Shown here: positions 21,085 to 29,998 of the stretch, piece by piece
Position numbering within the stretch: the first letter of the stretch is position 1
Layout of the letters: every line of letters starts with the position of its first letter
DNA from: Ashinkailepas kermadecensis
Lineage: Eukaryota > Arthropoda > Thecostraca > Neolepadidae
NCBI GenBank assembly: GCA_034440615.1
Contig: JAOTOM010003828.1
Span: forward strand, 126,031 to 190,030
Reading direction: 5' to 3'
Length of the DNA stretch: 64,000 nucleotides
Notes under the pieces: model-generated
The model's input: only the letters and a program-made list of their open reading frames with translations
The model's database searches: none
What the model was told of the DNA's origin: nothing
Translations under genes and position numbers: made by a program

Positions 21085-22613
21085 TAGTGTTGGTGGTGGT
21101 GATCACGCCCCCGCAGGCGTGTGTGCGGCGGGGAGGGTGTGGCGGCGTCGTCCGACTCATAGGAGTCGAACGACTCTGACGTACAGGACGGGAGCTCTGG
21201 ATCCCTGGAGTTGTCCGGGCTCGGGGACCGGGAGAGGGAATCTCCCTGGGTGGCCAGAGAGGGGAGTGGGGATGGGGTATGGCCCTGGGGGGGGGGGGGC
21301 TGTGCTGGGGCGGCCTGTGCGTCGGTGGGCGGGGCTGCCTGGTGGCCGTGGGCTTGCCGGGTGGCAGTGGGACCTTCGACGAGGGCGGGGCGCGGGGCCG
21401 GCGTCGGGGCAGCCTGGGTCTCGGTGGGCTGGGTGACCTGGTGACGGAGGGGTTGCCGGGCGGAGCTGGGGCCCGCGACAGAGGCGGGTCGTCCGGACGA
21501 CGGAGGGGGAGTTGTGGAGGAGGTGGAAGGCCTGGTCTCCGATGGTCCTGGCGATGGGGACGTGGTGAGGGTGGCCGCCTCCGCTGGGGTCGGCCACATG
21601 GGAGCCAGCTGGGGCCGGTTCCATACGGGTGGAGTGGGCGGGGGTGGAGGACCGCGCTGCAGAGCGAGGCGGCGCTGTACCTTCTCCTTGGCCTCCTGCC
21701 ACGCCGGACACCGGGGGGAGGAAGCAGGGTGCGGCCCCTGACAAGCGGCGCAACAGGGCACGTCATTCGTGCAGGTGTCGGTCGGGTGACCCTCGGCACA
21801 GTGCCCACACACTGGGGACCGGGCACGACACACTCTCGTTTGGTGCCCATAGCGTTGGCGAAATGCACAACGTGCGGGTGGCGGTGTCCACGGGCGCAAT
21901 GCGACCCGCAGGTATCCCGCCATGATGTGGGCGGGGGGTTGCATGGTCCTGAAGCCGAGCTTCAGGACCGGTCCCGGTCGGCGGCCGAGTCTCTGTACCT
22001 CGCATACCCCTTGGGGGACCAGTTCGGTGAGAAGCTCCTCCTCGGTGATGTCCACAAGGTCGGGAGCATAGGCCGTCATGTAGGTGGTATTCGGTCTATC
22101 CGCAATTTCGGTGGTGGTGTCGACACCGAGGAATTGGCTCATGTTCAGCAGAGATCGCGCTTGAGATACCTCCCTGACTCTGATCAGTAGGGCCCCCGAC
22201 CTGAGGACCTTGGCGGTGGCGACTCCGCCCGTCCACCGGTCGATCTCTCTCGCTATCGCGAATGGGGACGTCCGTGCCCATGTCCCCTGCTTCCTAGTCA
22301 CTAGGATCAGTGACTCCCCTTCAGGGGGGTCGCGGGGAGGGGGCAGGCGGGCTCCCGGGCGGGTCCGGCGCTCACTAGCTTCCGAGGGCGGCGGGGGTCC
22401 CCGGGCATGCCGTGGCGGGGTGGGGGAGCTGACCCCAGAGGGGAGTGAGAGGTTTGAGTGTGTGAGGAAGAGCGCCCTGAAGGGGTGCGGCCAAGAAAGG
22501 CACCCTGAAGGGGTGCTATAAGGAAAGGTGTGAAAAGACCTGTAGTGGAAAGGTGGAGAAAGACACAGTGGTTTGGAGGGAGGGGAGTAGCCGGCAGAGG
22601 CGGGGGCAGTCAC
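21084..22613 (-). CDS. LINE ORF1, gag-like zinc-knuckle protein
   Basis: An intact 509-codon frame. The N-terminal third is Pro/Arg-rich, the centre holds an RNA-binding fold region and three consecutive CCHC-type knuckles (near 21860-21720), and the C-terminal third is very rich in Pro, Ala, Ser and Thr. The first knuckle reads CAFRQRYGHQTRVC; the usual second Cys is Arg (cgc instead of tgc), a one-base loss. The stop TAA overlaps the ORF2 ATG as TAATG at 21086-21082, an arrangement known in the R1-clade element SART1 to couple ORF2 translation by reinitiation. Its role is RNA binding in the ribonucleoprotein. Confidence 0.85.
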   Translation of the reverse strand: MTAPASAGYSPPSKPLCLSPPFHYRSFHTFPYSTPSGCLSWPHPFRALFLTHSNLSLPSGVSSPTPPRHARGPPPPSEASERRTRPGARLPPPRDPPEGESLILVTRKQGTWARTSPFAIAREIDRWTGGVATAKVLRSGALLIRVREVSQARSLLNMSQFLGVDTTTEIADRPNTTYMTAYAPDLVDITEEELLTELVPQGVCEVQRLGRRPGPVLKLGFRTMQPPAHIMAGYLRVALRPWTPPPARCAFRQRYGHQTRVCRARSPVCGHCAEGHPTDTCTNDVPCCAACQGPHPASSPRCPAWQEAKEKVQRRLALQRGPPPPPTPPVWNRPQLAPMWPTPAEAATLTTSPSPGPSETRPSTSSTTPPPSSGRPASVAGPSSARQPLRHQVTQPTETQAAPTPAPRPALVEGPTATRQAHGHQAAPPTDAQAAPAQPPPPQGHTPSPLPSLATQGDSLSRSPSPDNSRDPELPSCTSESFDSYESDDAATPSPPHTRLRGRDHHHQH

Positions 22614-23078
22614 GGTCTGGTGACCGCTAGCCCGATCCTTTGAACCAGAAAGGGACCTCTGTCGGCTCTAATCTATTGGGTGGGATGGGTAAAAAACAGT
22701 CAAAGTTGTCCGCCGATACAAGTCGGTTTCCCGACGGCACTCGAAAGCGCCGCAGGGCCGAAGGGAAGTGGGAGGGGAGCTGCGTCGGCTAATCCGACGA
22801 GCAACCAACTAGTGGCGTCGGCCGGCTATTCCGGCTGACAACCAGCTATTGGTTCTGGCGGCTGACGTCACCCGGGGGGGCGGAGCTTCCCGTAAGTGCC
22901 CTAATAAGGACCACCTACGAGACAGCTGGGAAGGACCACGCGGCGATTGAATATTTTTGGCAATATTCAATCGCGGCAGGCGGGAAATGGGGCGGCGGCC
23001 AACTTCTGTGCTTGATCACCTGTCCGATCGTAATCGTAAGGTTCTTCTCAAGCTTCCCCTCGCCTCTGCCAGACACGT
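22614..23078 (-). other. Probable 5' UTR of the LINE, then flank of the LTR element
   Basis: GC-rich sequence upstream of ORF1 with no open frame. Where the LINE begins is not clear; the LTR element has inserted at 23079. Confidence 0.45.
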
Positions 23079-23248
23079 TGTAACAGGCCCTGATATTGCG
23101 CAACGCCTGGATTCCGGGGCGCATGCTCCCGCCGGCCGCCCGCCGGTTACCGAGCGGTGGTTGTTTGCGGGACTTCGTGCGAGACGGGTGCGCGGAGTGG
23201 TGTCTGAAGAGTGGAATACAAGTGAAGTGTATCGCTGACGCGGTAACA
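23079..23248 (+). repeat. 5' LTR
   Basis: 170 bp, from TGTAACAGG to CGGTAACA, repeated at 29819-29994. It lacks the 6-bp ctttgc present in the 3' copy. No clear TATA box was seen. Confidence 0.9.
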
Positions 23249-23249
23249 C

Positions 23250-23268
23250 TGGGGGGGGGACTCGTCCG
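23250..23268 (+). other. Possible primer-binding site
   Basis: Directly after the LTR the sequence tgggggggggactcgtccg starts with TGG, as expected for pairing with a tRNA 3' CCA end. The primer tRNA could not be assigned, and the G run may have changed length. Confidence 0.4.
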
Positions 23269-23320
23269 CTGCGTCCCTACGGCAGCGAGACATCAACTTA
23301 CCGCGTCCGTGTGTTACGAA

Positions 23321-24790
23321 ATGTCTAATTCGGACTCGGTAACTGTCGGTGAGCCGCAGCGACGGTCGGCTGGAGTTGTGACTCCGCCGCCTGCTGATAT
23401 GGCCGCGTTCATACAAGAGATTCAGACACACATGCGTGCTCAAGAGGAACGGGCCGAGCGTCAGCAAAGTGCAATTGCTGAGCTGCAGCACGCTCTATCA
23501 TCCGGCGCGGCTGCCAGTCCGCTGCGTGCCCAAACAGTGCACGGGCGTATCGAGGCTGCTGTGGCCGAACCAGCTACCGCCGCCATTGCTGCCCGGCCGC
23601 CCATGAGTGCTGGCACTGCCCCGTGCCACGCGCGGCGCTCGCACCAGCTGTTGCCTTACAATGAAGACGCTGCAGAGACACTGACTGATTTTTTAGATCG
23701 GTTTGAAAGGCACTATCTGGTGAATATCGCGGCACCATGGATGACGCGCTGCCTTTGCTGCGTTCTCAGTTTTCTGGTCGTGTTCTCGAGATCTTTGATG
23801 CCAGTGGTGTCCGCAGCTCTTATCCCGTCACACGACGCAGGATGCTGGAGTGGTCGTCGCGCCGGAGTACATGCGAGGAGTCGGCGCAGGAATCATACCG
23901 CAGTGGTGCGCGCCGATCTGGAGAATCGCTAGCGGTGTATGCTTTTAGGCTCGGTGCCCTGTTCGAAAAAGCTTACCCGACGGCTGAGAAACAGGTGAGC
24001 AACGATTTGCGCCGGAAACTGCTAGCATCATTGCCGACACGCGCCACCGATTTCTTGCGCCGGCAGCTGCGTTACGCTCTGGTAAACCACGACACCATGC
24101 TTACCTGGGACGGGCTGGTATCATATCTCGAGTGCGAGCAGCTCGACAGTGACGCAGACAACGTACACGAAACTTTGTGCACGCGTACATCGCCTAGGCC
24201 TGGCGCCGGCCGGGCAGAAGCACGACGGCCATACGGTTTTCGTCACCGCCGGGTGACGTCATCACGCTCATCCTCCGTGACCCCGCGTACCGCGCATCGC
24301 GATCGCGGGTCTTCCACGAGCGTGTCCGACAGCGAATCTGATCAATCACATCGCTGCGACGACACGCGCGTGGTTGTGCGTGCCCGACACCACGCGGACC
24401 GCTCTCGCCGTGGACCGGGCGGCATACAGACACTCGCCCGGCAGAGAGCGCCGTTCTGAAACATCGCGTGCGCGCTGCGCGTTTTGCCGACGTCAAGGTC
24501 ACACTGAGCGCGAGTACCGGCGTGCCAATGACCTGTATTTTGCATGCGGTGCGCCTGGGCACTTCGCGCGCAACTGTCGCGCCGTTTCTTCACGATGTCC
24601 TTCCGGTGGCGGTGACGAATCTGTCCGCTCGATCCGCCGCTGCGCGAGAACGCCGCGCCCGGTTGCTGGGACGGAATGTGAGATGTCCGACTGGTCCGAT
24701 TCAGCCACAGCTGTGGAACGGTACGGCGATTCGAGACGCCACCGCCGCGGGGGAAGGGGCCGCACGCCCAGTCGGTCGGGAAACTGATGG
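23321..24790 (+). pseudogene. gag of the LTR element, frameshifted
   Basis: The probable start is the ATG at 23321 (MSNSDSVTVGEPQ). A coiled-coil-like stretch (QAEE/ERQQ region) and the capsid segment (ETLTDFLDRFERHYL) follow. The frame changes near 23735, the capsid continues (SGESLAVYAFRLGALFEKAY, LRRKLLASLP), and it changes again near 24400 into two zinc knuckles. Both knuckles are damaged: CAFCRRQGHTEREY has Tyr for its last Cys and YFACGAPGHFARNC has Tyr for its first, each a G-to-A change. It would package element RNA if intact. Confidence 0.8.
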
Positions 24791-24899
24791 GTCGCACGGC
24801 CGAGATTGGGCCAGCTGCTGCGACCGATTCAAGCCCTGCCAGTCAACGGATATTGTCCACGACGGTGCCCGATGATGACTCGTCGTGTACCGATGGAGG

Positions 24900-25300
24900 T
24901 TTGTCGTCGTCGCCGGAAGTTCTGCGCACTGAATACGTTTTCGCATCTTCTGTTCGACCGGAACCGATTCTACGCGCGACAGTGAGCGTCTGTGCCCGGC
25001 GTGCATCCGGCGTCCTGGATACTGGTTCCAGACGCTCAATGATCGCGGTTCTTGATTGACGAAAGTGCGATTCGGCCGTGCTCGGAGGTCGTTCGTGCGG
25101 TCGGTGGCCACGTGTTGTGCCCAATTGGTTGTGTAGACGTCATGGTGGATTTACATGGCGTGAAGCTTGAACTCACGAACTGCATGGTGTTTGATACGAA
25201 ACTTGCAGCGGCTGACATCATCATTGGCTGCGACGCGATGGAATGGCACGGGCTACGTCTTGATCTCACGCGACGTTCGGTCTCCGGCCGACACGCTGAC
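24900..25300 (+). pseudogene. First retropepsin of the LTR element
   Basis: The active-site motif VLDTGSRRSMI is at 25012-25044, and the C-terminal Ile-Gly motif (IIIGCDAMEWHG) appears near 25225-25255 in another frame. A frame change or stop at about 25056 separates them. As a homodimeric aspartic protease it would cleave the Gag-Pol precursor. Confidence 0.75.
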
Positions 25301-25649
25301 GGATCGCGATGGTCAGTGTATCTGCCGCTCGGAACGCGCGACTCTACATGTGCATACTTCGCCAGCGCGGTGCCATGCCACTCAACGCAAGACGTCACTG
25401 TCGCACCGGGGGATTCGGTTGCGTTGCCCTGCGCGTTCGCTTCGCAACCGGCATGTGAGTTGTGTTGTGCAGCACCGCGCCAGTTAGTCTTCACTGGCAG
25501 CGCCCCAAGTGTGCCCTGCCTGCAGCCCATCGACGGGATTCTCGACCCGACCGCGCCGCGCGTGCTCGTGTGCAACCGTGCCCGTGTGCCTTTCACAATC
25601 CGAAAATGGGGCGACGATCGGCGAACTGCACACGGCATCTGACGGCGGG

Positions 25650-26657
25650 ATGGATTGCGACTTGCAAGTAGACGTGCTCGCCGCGTCCTCTGCCAACGAA
25701 CAGAAGCAGATGTGCACCACGCCATCCGCAGCAGAGATATCAGGCCTGACGCCGGAACAGCGCGGCGCCGTGCAGGCAGTGTTTGACCGGCACGCGGCGG
25801 TGTTTGCCCGCACCGACGCGGACACGCTTCGAACCGCGCTGACGGCGCACAGAATCGAGCTGACTGACGACACGCCAATATACATTCGGCCGCGTCGCAT
25901 GTCCCCACCGATTGCTGAAGAAGTCGAGCGGCAGTGCCTCGAGCTCGAACGCCTCGGGATAATCGAACGCTGCAACTCGGCGTGGAATGCGCCAATAGTC
26001 CCAATTCGCAAGCGTGACGGGTCTCTCCGTCTCTGCGTAGATTACCGTCGTCTCAACCAGCAGACGGTGACTGAGCGGTTTCCTATGGTCGATGTCGCTG
26101 ATTCCGTGTACAGCTCGCATCATATGAGCTGGTTCAGCGCGCTGGATGTTGAGAAGGCCTACTATCAGCTGCCGATTGCTGAGGAGTCGCGCGATTGCAC
26201 GGCGTTCAGCACGCCGCGCGCGCACTACCGCTTCCGCCGCCTCAGCTTCGGTCTAAAGAATGCTCCGGTTGTCTTCCAGCGTGAGATGCAAGCCGTCCTA
26301 TCCAGCTTCTCGCGCCGGCAGCTGGTTGTGTATCTGGACGACGTGCTTCTGATGGAGACGTCATTTGAAGATCATTTGCTGCTTGTGGACGGTGTTCTGT
26401 CGGCGCTGGAGGCGCAGGGCATCAGGCTTAACGCGGCGAAGTGTGCGTGGTTCACACACGAGGTCAAGTTTCTCGGGCATCAGCTATCGTCTGAGGGCCT
26501 GCGCAAGGCGCCGGAATACGTCGATAAGGTGCGGTCCTTTCAACGACCGAGCACCGTTCAGCAGCTTCGTCAGTTTCTCGGACTGGTGAACTTCCAGCGG
26601 AAGTTCGTACGCAGCTGCTCCGATATCGCACGGCCGCTGGCTGAGCTGACCGGTTAG
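25650..26657 (+). CDS. Reverse transcriptase of the LTR element, ends at an in-frame TAG
   Basis: The open frame carries a complete palm and fingers: YIRPRRMSP, IVPIRKRDGSLRLCVDYRRL, FSALDVEKAYYQLP (catalytic Asp), FGLKNAPVVFQREM and YLDDVLL at 26331, then the thumb (KFLGHQLSSEG) and connection (LRQFLGLVNFQRKF). It stops at TAG 26655-26657 after AELTG. The next part of pol resumes in the same frame. One nonsense mutation is the simplest explanation; programmed readthrough is possible but unsupported. The true start of the protein is uncertain because of upstream frameshifts. Confidence 0.85.
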   Translation: MDCDLQVDVLAASSANEQKQMCTTPSAAEISGLTPEQRGAVQAVFDRHAAVFARTDADTLRTALTAHRIELTDDTPIYIRPRRMSPPIAEEVERQCLELERLGIIERCNSAWNAPIVPIRKRDGSLRLCVDYRRLNQQTVTERFPMVDVADSVYSSHHMSWFSALDVEKAYYQLPIAEESRDCTAFSTPRAHYRFRRLSFGLKNAPVVFQREMQAVLSSFSRRQLVVYLDDVLLMETSFEDHLLLVDGVLSALEAQGIRLNAAKCAWFTHEVKFLGHQLSSEGLRKAPEYVDKVRSFQRPSTVQQLRQFLGLVNFQRKFVRSCSDIARPLAELTG

Positions 26658-26690
26658 TCCTGCTCCACCGTTCTCGACTGGACACCAGAA

Positions 26691-28313
26691 ATGATCAGCT
26701 CGTTCGACCGGCTGAAGAGAGAAATTGAACGTGACATCACGCTCGCTTTCCCCGACTACAGCGAGTCCGCCCAGCCGCTTTGCCTATGGGTCGATGCATC
26801 GGCATACGGCGCCGGCGCTTGCATTTCACAACACCAGAATGGTCGGGACAGGTACATTGCATTTGCCTCGACGTCGTTCACCAACGCTCAGCGCGGCTAC
26901 TCAGCGATAGGTCATGAACTCGCGGCGCTGCGCTGGGGTGTGAAGACGTTTCACGCATTCCTGGCTGGCGTCCGATTTATAGCTTACACAGACCATCAGG
27001 CGCTCGTGCATCTGCACTCAATGCGCTTGGTCAACCACCGGGTCGCGCGGACCGTGGAGGAATTGGCGGAGTACGATATGGAGATCCGTCACGTGCCGGG
27101 CCGTTTCAACACAGCCGCTGACATGTTGTCGCGTGAACATGTACCGCAGTGGGTGCCATCTGAGCTCGAGCGCTCTACCAAACCGGGCCTCCCGGATGGC
27201 CTCATCCTCCGGTACCGGACGGTGGGGGGAGGAGACAGCCTGGTTGAGTGTCTGTGCCAGTGGATGCGACTCAATGCACACCAGCCGGCTGCCAACCACG
27301 AGCTCCGCGTTAAGCTGATCGACGATGCTCTCCGTTCGCCAGGAAGATATGGACTGAAACTCGATCGGCTCGTGCGTCAGGCGCTGCATCTGATGCGCCT
27401 TCCCGGGCAGCCGCTGGCCATAGAGTTACTTGCCGTATTCGCACGCCTGTACGACGTGAGGATACTCGTACACTTTGGGCCTGACAATCCCATGACATTC
27501 TGCAGCGTGCACCACAATAAGCATGGAAATATTCATCTACACTGTCTGGCCGGTATCCATTTCAATCTACTCGCAGAGCGCGGCTCGCTTGATCAACAGA
27601 ACCCAGCGCTGGCAGCGTATATCGTGGATGAGGAACGCGCACGCGAAAACACGGCTTTGCGTGCGCCGCTGCCACACGAGCGAGACACACTGAGCGACGA
27701 CGACAAACGAGAGTTTGCAAATCCCAGCTGTGAACATATGTATGGCTCACGCTGCTCGATAGCCGCAACTTGTAATGACAGGGTGGTCTGCGGGTTACTA
27801 GATAGTGGCGCAGCCGTTAGTTTGTGTAGCGCCGACTCACTGAGGCGCATGCTAATCACAGATGCGGACATTAGTTGCAGCAATATTTTGCTACGAGGTG
27901 TCGCTGGGTCAACGTTCGGCGCTGAGTACGTCGAGGCCAACATTGTGCTGGCGCCCGGAATGACGCCGCTCCGTGTGCCACTAGTGATTGACCGGAGTGA
28001 TTCGTTTGGTCACTGCTTACTGCTCGGCGCGAACTTCCTGCGGGCAGCTGGTGCAGTTATCGATTTGAGACGGCGCGAGGTCACCTGCGGGGATTGTGTT
28101 GTCCCCTTACTCGAGGAGCGGCAGGTACCAGACAACTTGATAGGGCTCGCACAAATACACCGCGTGCCGGACAATGTGACTGTGCATGAACATCAGCGAT
28201 GCAACCGCGTGATCAGATCGTTGGCACACACCACATTCGGTGACGAACGAATAGATGGGATCTTCCAGCACAACTCCGTTGCTTCCGACAGCACTGGAAG
28301 CGGATCGGCGTGA
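26691..28313 (+). CDS. RNase H, OTU-like domain and second retropepsin-like domain of pol
   Basis: 540 open codons in frame with the RT. RNase H (about 26750-27150) shows WVDASAYG, HELAALRWG, YTDHQALVHL and NTAADMLSR, so all acidic residues are present. At 27225-27575 an OTU-type fold is indicated by GGGDSLVECLCQWM, a YGLKLDRLVRQALHLM helix, AIELLAVFARLYDVRILVHF and HLHCLAGIHFNLLA. The usual catalytic Cys position is Ser (27237), while the C-terminal His (27558) is kept. At 27770-28090 a retropepsin-like unit follows, with CGLLDSGAAVSLC at 27790-27830 and CLLLGANFLRAAGAVIDL near 28015. Domain names are by eye; roles are unknown. Confidence 0.75.
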   Translation: MISSFDRLKREIERDITLAFPDYSESAQPLCLWVDASAYGAGACISQHQNGRDRYIAFASTSFTNAQRGYSAIGHELAALRWGVKTFHAFLAGVRFIAYTDHQALVHLHSMRLVNHRVARTVEELAEYDMEIRHVPGRFNTAADMLSREHVPQWVPSELERSTKPGLPDGLILRYRTVGGGDSLVECLCQWMRLNAHQPAANHELRVKLIDDALRSPGRYGLKLDRLVRQALHLMRLPGQPLAIELLAVFARLYDVRILVHFGPDNPMTFCSVHHNKHGNIHLHCLAGIHFNLLAERGSLDQQNPALAAYIVDEERARENTALRAPLPHERDTLSDDDKREFANPSCEHMYGSRCSIAATCNDRVVCGLLDSGAAVSLCSADSLRRMLITDADISCSNILLRGVAGSTFGAEYVEANIVLAPGMTPLRVPLVIDRSDSFGHCLLLGANFLRAAGAVIDLRRREVTCGDCVVPLLEERQVPDNLIGLAQIHRVPDNVTVHEHQRCNRVIRSLAHTTFGDERIDGIFQHNSVASDSTGSGSA

Positions 28314-29210
28314 CAGATGAACTGGTGACGTATGAACACACGGAGCACGGCTGTGTGCCTGTGGTTTCCCGCGACTGGCTTGTTGAGCTGGTCGGAACTA
28401 TGCACGCCGAAACTGCGCACGCCGGCCGTGACAAGCTTATCGACTTGGTCGGCCGGCAAGTTTTTGTCCAGGTGCGAGCAACATCGTAGCCTACATCGTC
28501 GGTGCTTGCACTAAGTGCCAGCTGTTCAAGCCGTCTGCGCAGATAAACCCGCCACCGACACTGCGAATCGAGGCGAGCGCGCCATTCGTGCTAATAGTTG
28601 CGGATCTGGTTCTGTTTCCTCGCACTGGACGTGGACATATCGGCTGTTTGGTCGTGGTCGACCACGCCTCCAAGTTTGGCATCGCTGTACCGATTCGATC
28701 AAAGTCATCGCCAGCCGTCGCTATGGCGTTCGAGCAGCGCGTGCTTCCCGCTCTACTGCGACCGGCGGTCCGCTGTCTAACTGATAACGGCGGTGAGTTC
28801 TGCGGATCCGAGTTCGAGGCAATGTTGCAGCGATGGAGCATCGACCACGTTCGCTCCACGCCGCTGCGCGCCCAGGGTCATGGCGCGATGGAGCGTTTGA
28901 ACCGTACGCTTGGCCAGTCCCTGCGTATGCTGGACGGCGCGCCGGGCAACTGGGACCTGCGCCTGCCTCGTGCTCTTTCGGCGTACAACACGTCCGTACA
29001 TGCAGAGCTGGGTGTGTCACCCGCGGAGTACCTGCTGGGCCGTGTGCACAAGACAAGCGACGTCCCGTGCGTCCCAGTAGCGACCCAGCGTGAGTGGCGC
29101 ATGGGGCATCCAAGCTTCGCACCATTTCGCGCTGGTGACCAAGTAGAAAAGACGATAGTACGCTCGGGCAGCTCGCTGGCTAACAAGTTTGAGCGCCGCT
29201 ACAACGGCCG
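28314..29210 (+). pseudogene. Integrase of the LTR element, frameshifted
   Basis: The N-terminal zinc-binding domain is split: HAETAHAGRDKL near 28400 lies in one frame and CTKC near 28505 in another, with the change near 28470. The core has Asp at 28603, Asp at 28783 (LTDNGGEF) and Glu at 28891 (AMERLNR), giving DD35E spacing with all three residues intact. The frame ends with TGA at 29212. It would insert the cDNA into the genome if functional. Confidence 0.85.
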
Positions 29211-29729
29211 TTGACGGTGACACGGATAAACGATAATGGGGTGACGTACGAAGTTATGAATGGGGATGGCCGCGTAATACGCGACCACCATACACAGCTG
29301 AGAAAAAGGAAGAGCGCACCAACGCACCTGCAGCATGCATCTCAGCAGGTGCGTAACCTATTCGACTGGCCGGCCGGCGATACAGGGAGCGAACGAGCTG
29401 CTTCCGGGAAAATGTGCGCGCCGCAGCGGTTTGCGCCGTTGCCTGATCAGCCGCATCGGGCTGTGCGACGTGAAGCGTCGCAGCAGACGACGCCATCGCT
29501 GCGCTCTTGTCGGCCGTCACCGCAAACCGGGGAGAGGGCGACGCAGACGTCGCCAGCGTTGAAGACAGTCATTCGTAGGTCACCGCAGGCACCACGACGA
29601 GTACGGTTTCAACTGACAATGGAAACGGAGGACCCGAAGCCAGCGGACGGTAGTCTGCCACTTCGCAGATCTGCGCGGAATCGACTACCTCCGCAGTGGC
29701 TGAAAGACTATGTTACCGATGCGGGGTGA
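29211..29729 (+). CDS. Integrase C-terminal region in a shifted frame
   Basis: An open frame continues the integrase after a one-base shift (LTVTRINDNGVTYEV, an SH3-like barrel segment), then a basic, low-complexity stretch and the end LRRSARNRLPPQWLKDYV. That last motif is common at the C-terminus of Gypsy pol. No env or other ORF follows. Confidence 0.7.
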   Translation: MTVTRINDNGVTYEVMNGDGRVIRDHHTQLRKRKSAPTHLQHASQQVRNLFDWPAGDTGSERAASGKMCAPQRFAPLPDQPHRAVRREASQQTTPSLRSCRPSPQTGERATQTSPALKTVIRRSPQAPRRVRFQLTMETEDPKPADGSLPLRRSARNRLPPQWLKDYVTDAG

Positions 29730-29809
29730 TGTGTTTAAATAGCCACCCGACGTGTGTCTCTTGTATATGGAGTGTATGTGTGTGTGTGTTTGTGATAACG
29801 GCGTTGGCT

Positions 29810-29819
29810 GGCGGGGGGG
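29810..29819 (+). other. Polypurine tract
   Basis: A ggcgggggggg run abuts the 3' LTR, the expected plus-strand primer position. Confidence 0.6.
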
Positions 29820-29994
29820 GTAACCGGCCCTGATATTGCGCAACGCCTGGATTCCGGGGCCTTTGCGCATGCTCCCGCCGGCCACCCGCCGGCTACCGAG
29901 CGGTGGTTGTTTGCGGGACTTCGTGCGAGACGGGTGCGCGGAGTGGTGTCTGAAGAGTGGAATAGAAGTGAAGTGTATCGCTGACGCGGTAACA
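29819..29994 (+). repeat. 3' LTR
   Basis: 176 bp. It matches the 5' LTR except for about five substitutions and a 6-bp insertion (ctttgc). It is followed by the ACGT target duplication. Confidence 0.9.
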
Positions 29995-29998
29995 ACGT

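Larger units (their letters stand above)
16755..22613 (-). mobile_element. I-group non-LTR retrotransposon (LINE), full length but mutated
   Basis: Reading on the minus strand the order is ORF1 (gag-like, zinc knuckles), ORF2 (AP endonuclease, reverse transcriptase, RNase H), a 3' UTR of about 550 bp, and an A-rich tail of A and G runs at 16796-16755. An RNase H after the RT places it in the I group (I, Outcast, LOA, Ingi and relatives). The 5' UTR probably extends beyond 22613. ORF1 is intact; ORF2 has several frameshifts. No target duplication was identified. Confidence 0.85.
23079..29994 (+). mobile_element. Complete Ty3/Gypsy-type LTR retrotransposon with OTU-like and second protease-like domains
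   Basis: It is bounded by near-identical LTRs (23079-23248 and 29819-29994) and flanked by ACGT at 23075-23078 and 29995-29998, a 4-bp target duplication. The internal order is gag with zinc knuckles, retropepsin (DTGS), reverse transcriptase (YLDD), RNase H, OTU-like domain, second retropepsin-like domain (DSGA), integrase (HHCC, DD35E). No env-like frame is present. The LTRs differ by about five substitutions and one 6-bp indel, so insertion is fairly recent, yet the genes carry several frameshifts and a stop. RT before integrase defines the Ty3/Gypsy order. Confidence 0.9.

Noticed and set aside
21279..22190. 303-codon Gly-rich plus-strand frame
   Set aside because: Antisense shadow of the Pro-rich LINE ORF1.
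25036..26225. Minus-strand frames of 161-322 codons opposite the LTR element
   Set aside because: Antisense of pol in GC-rich sequence; no domain or splice evidence.
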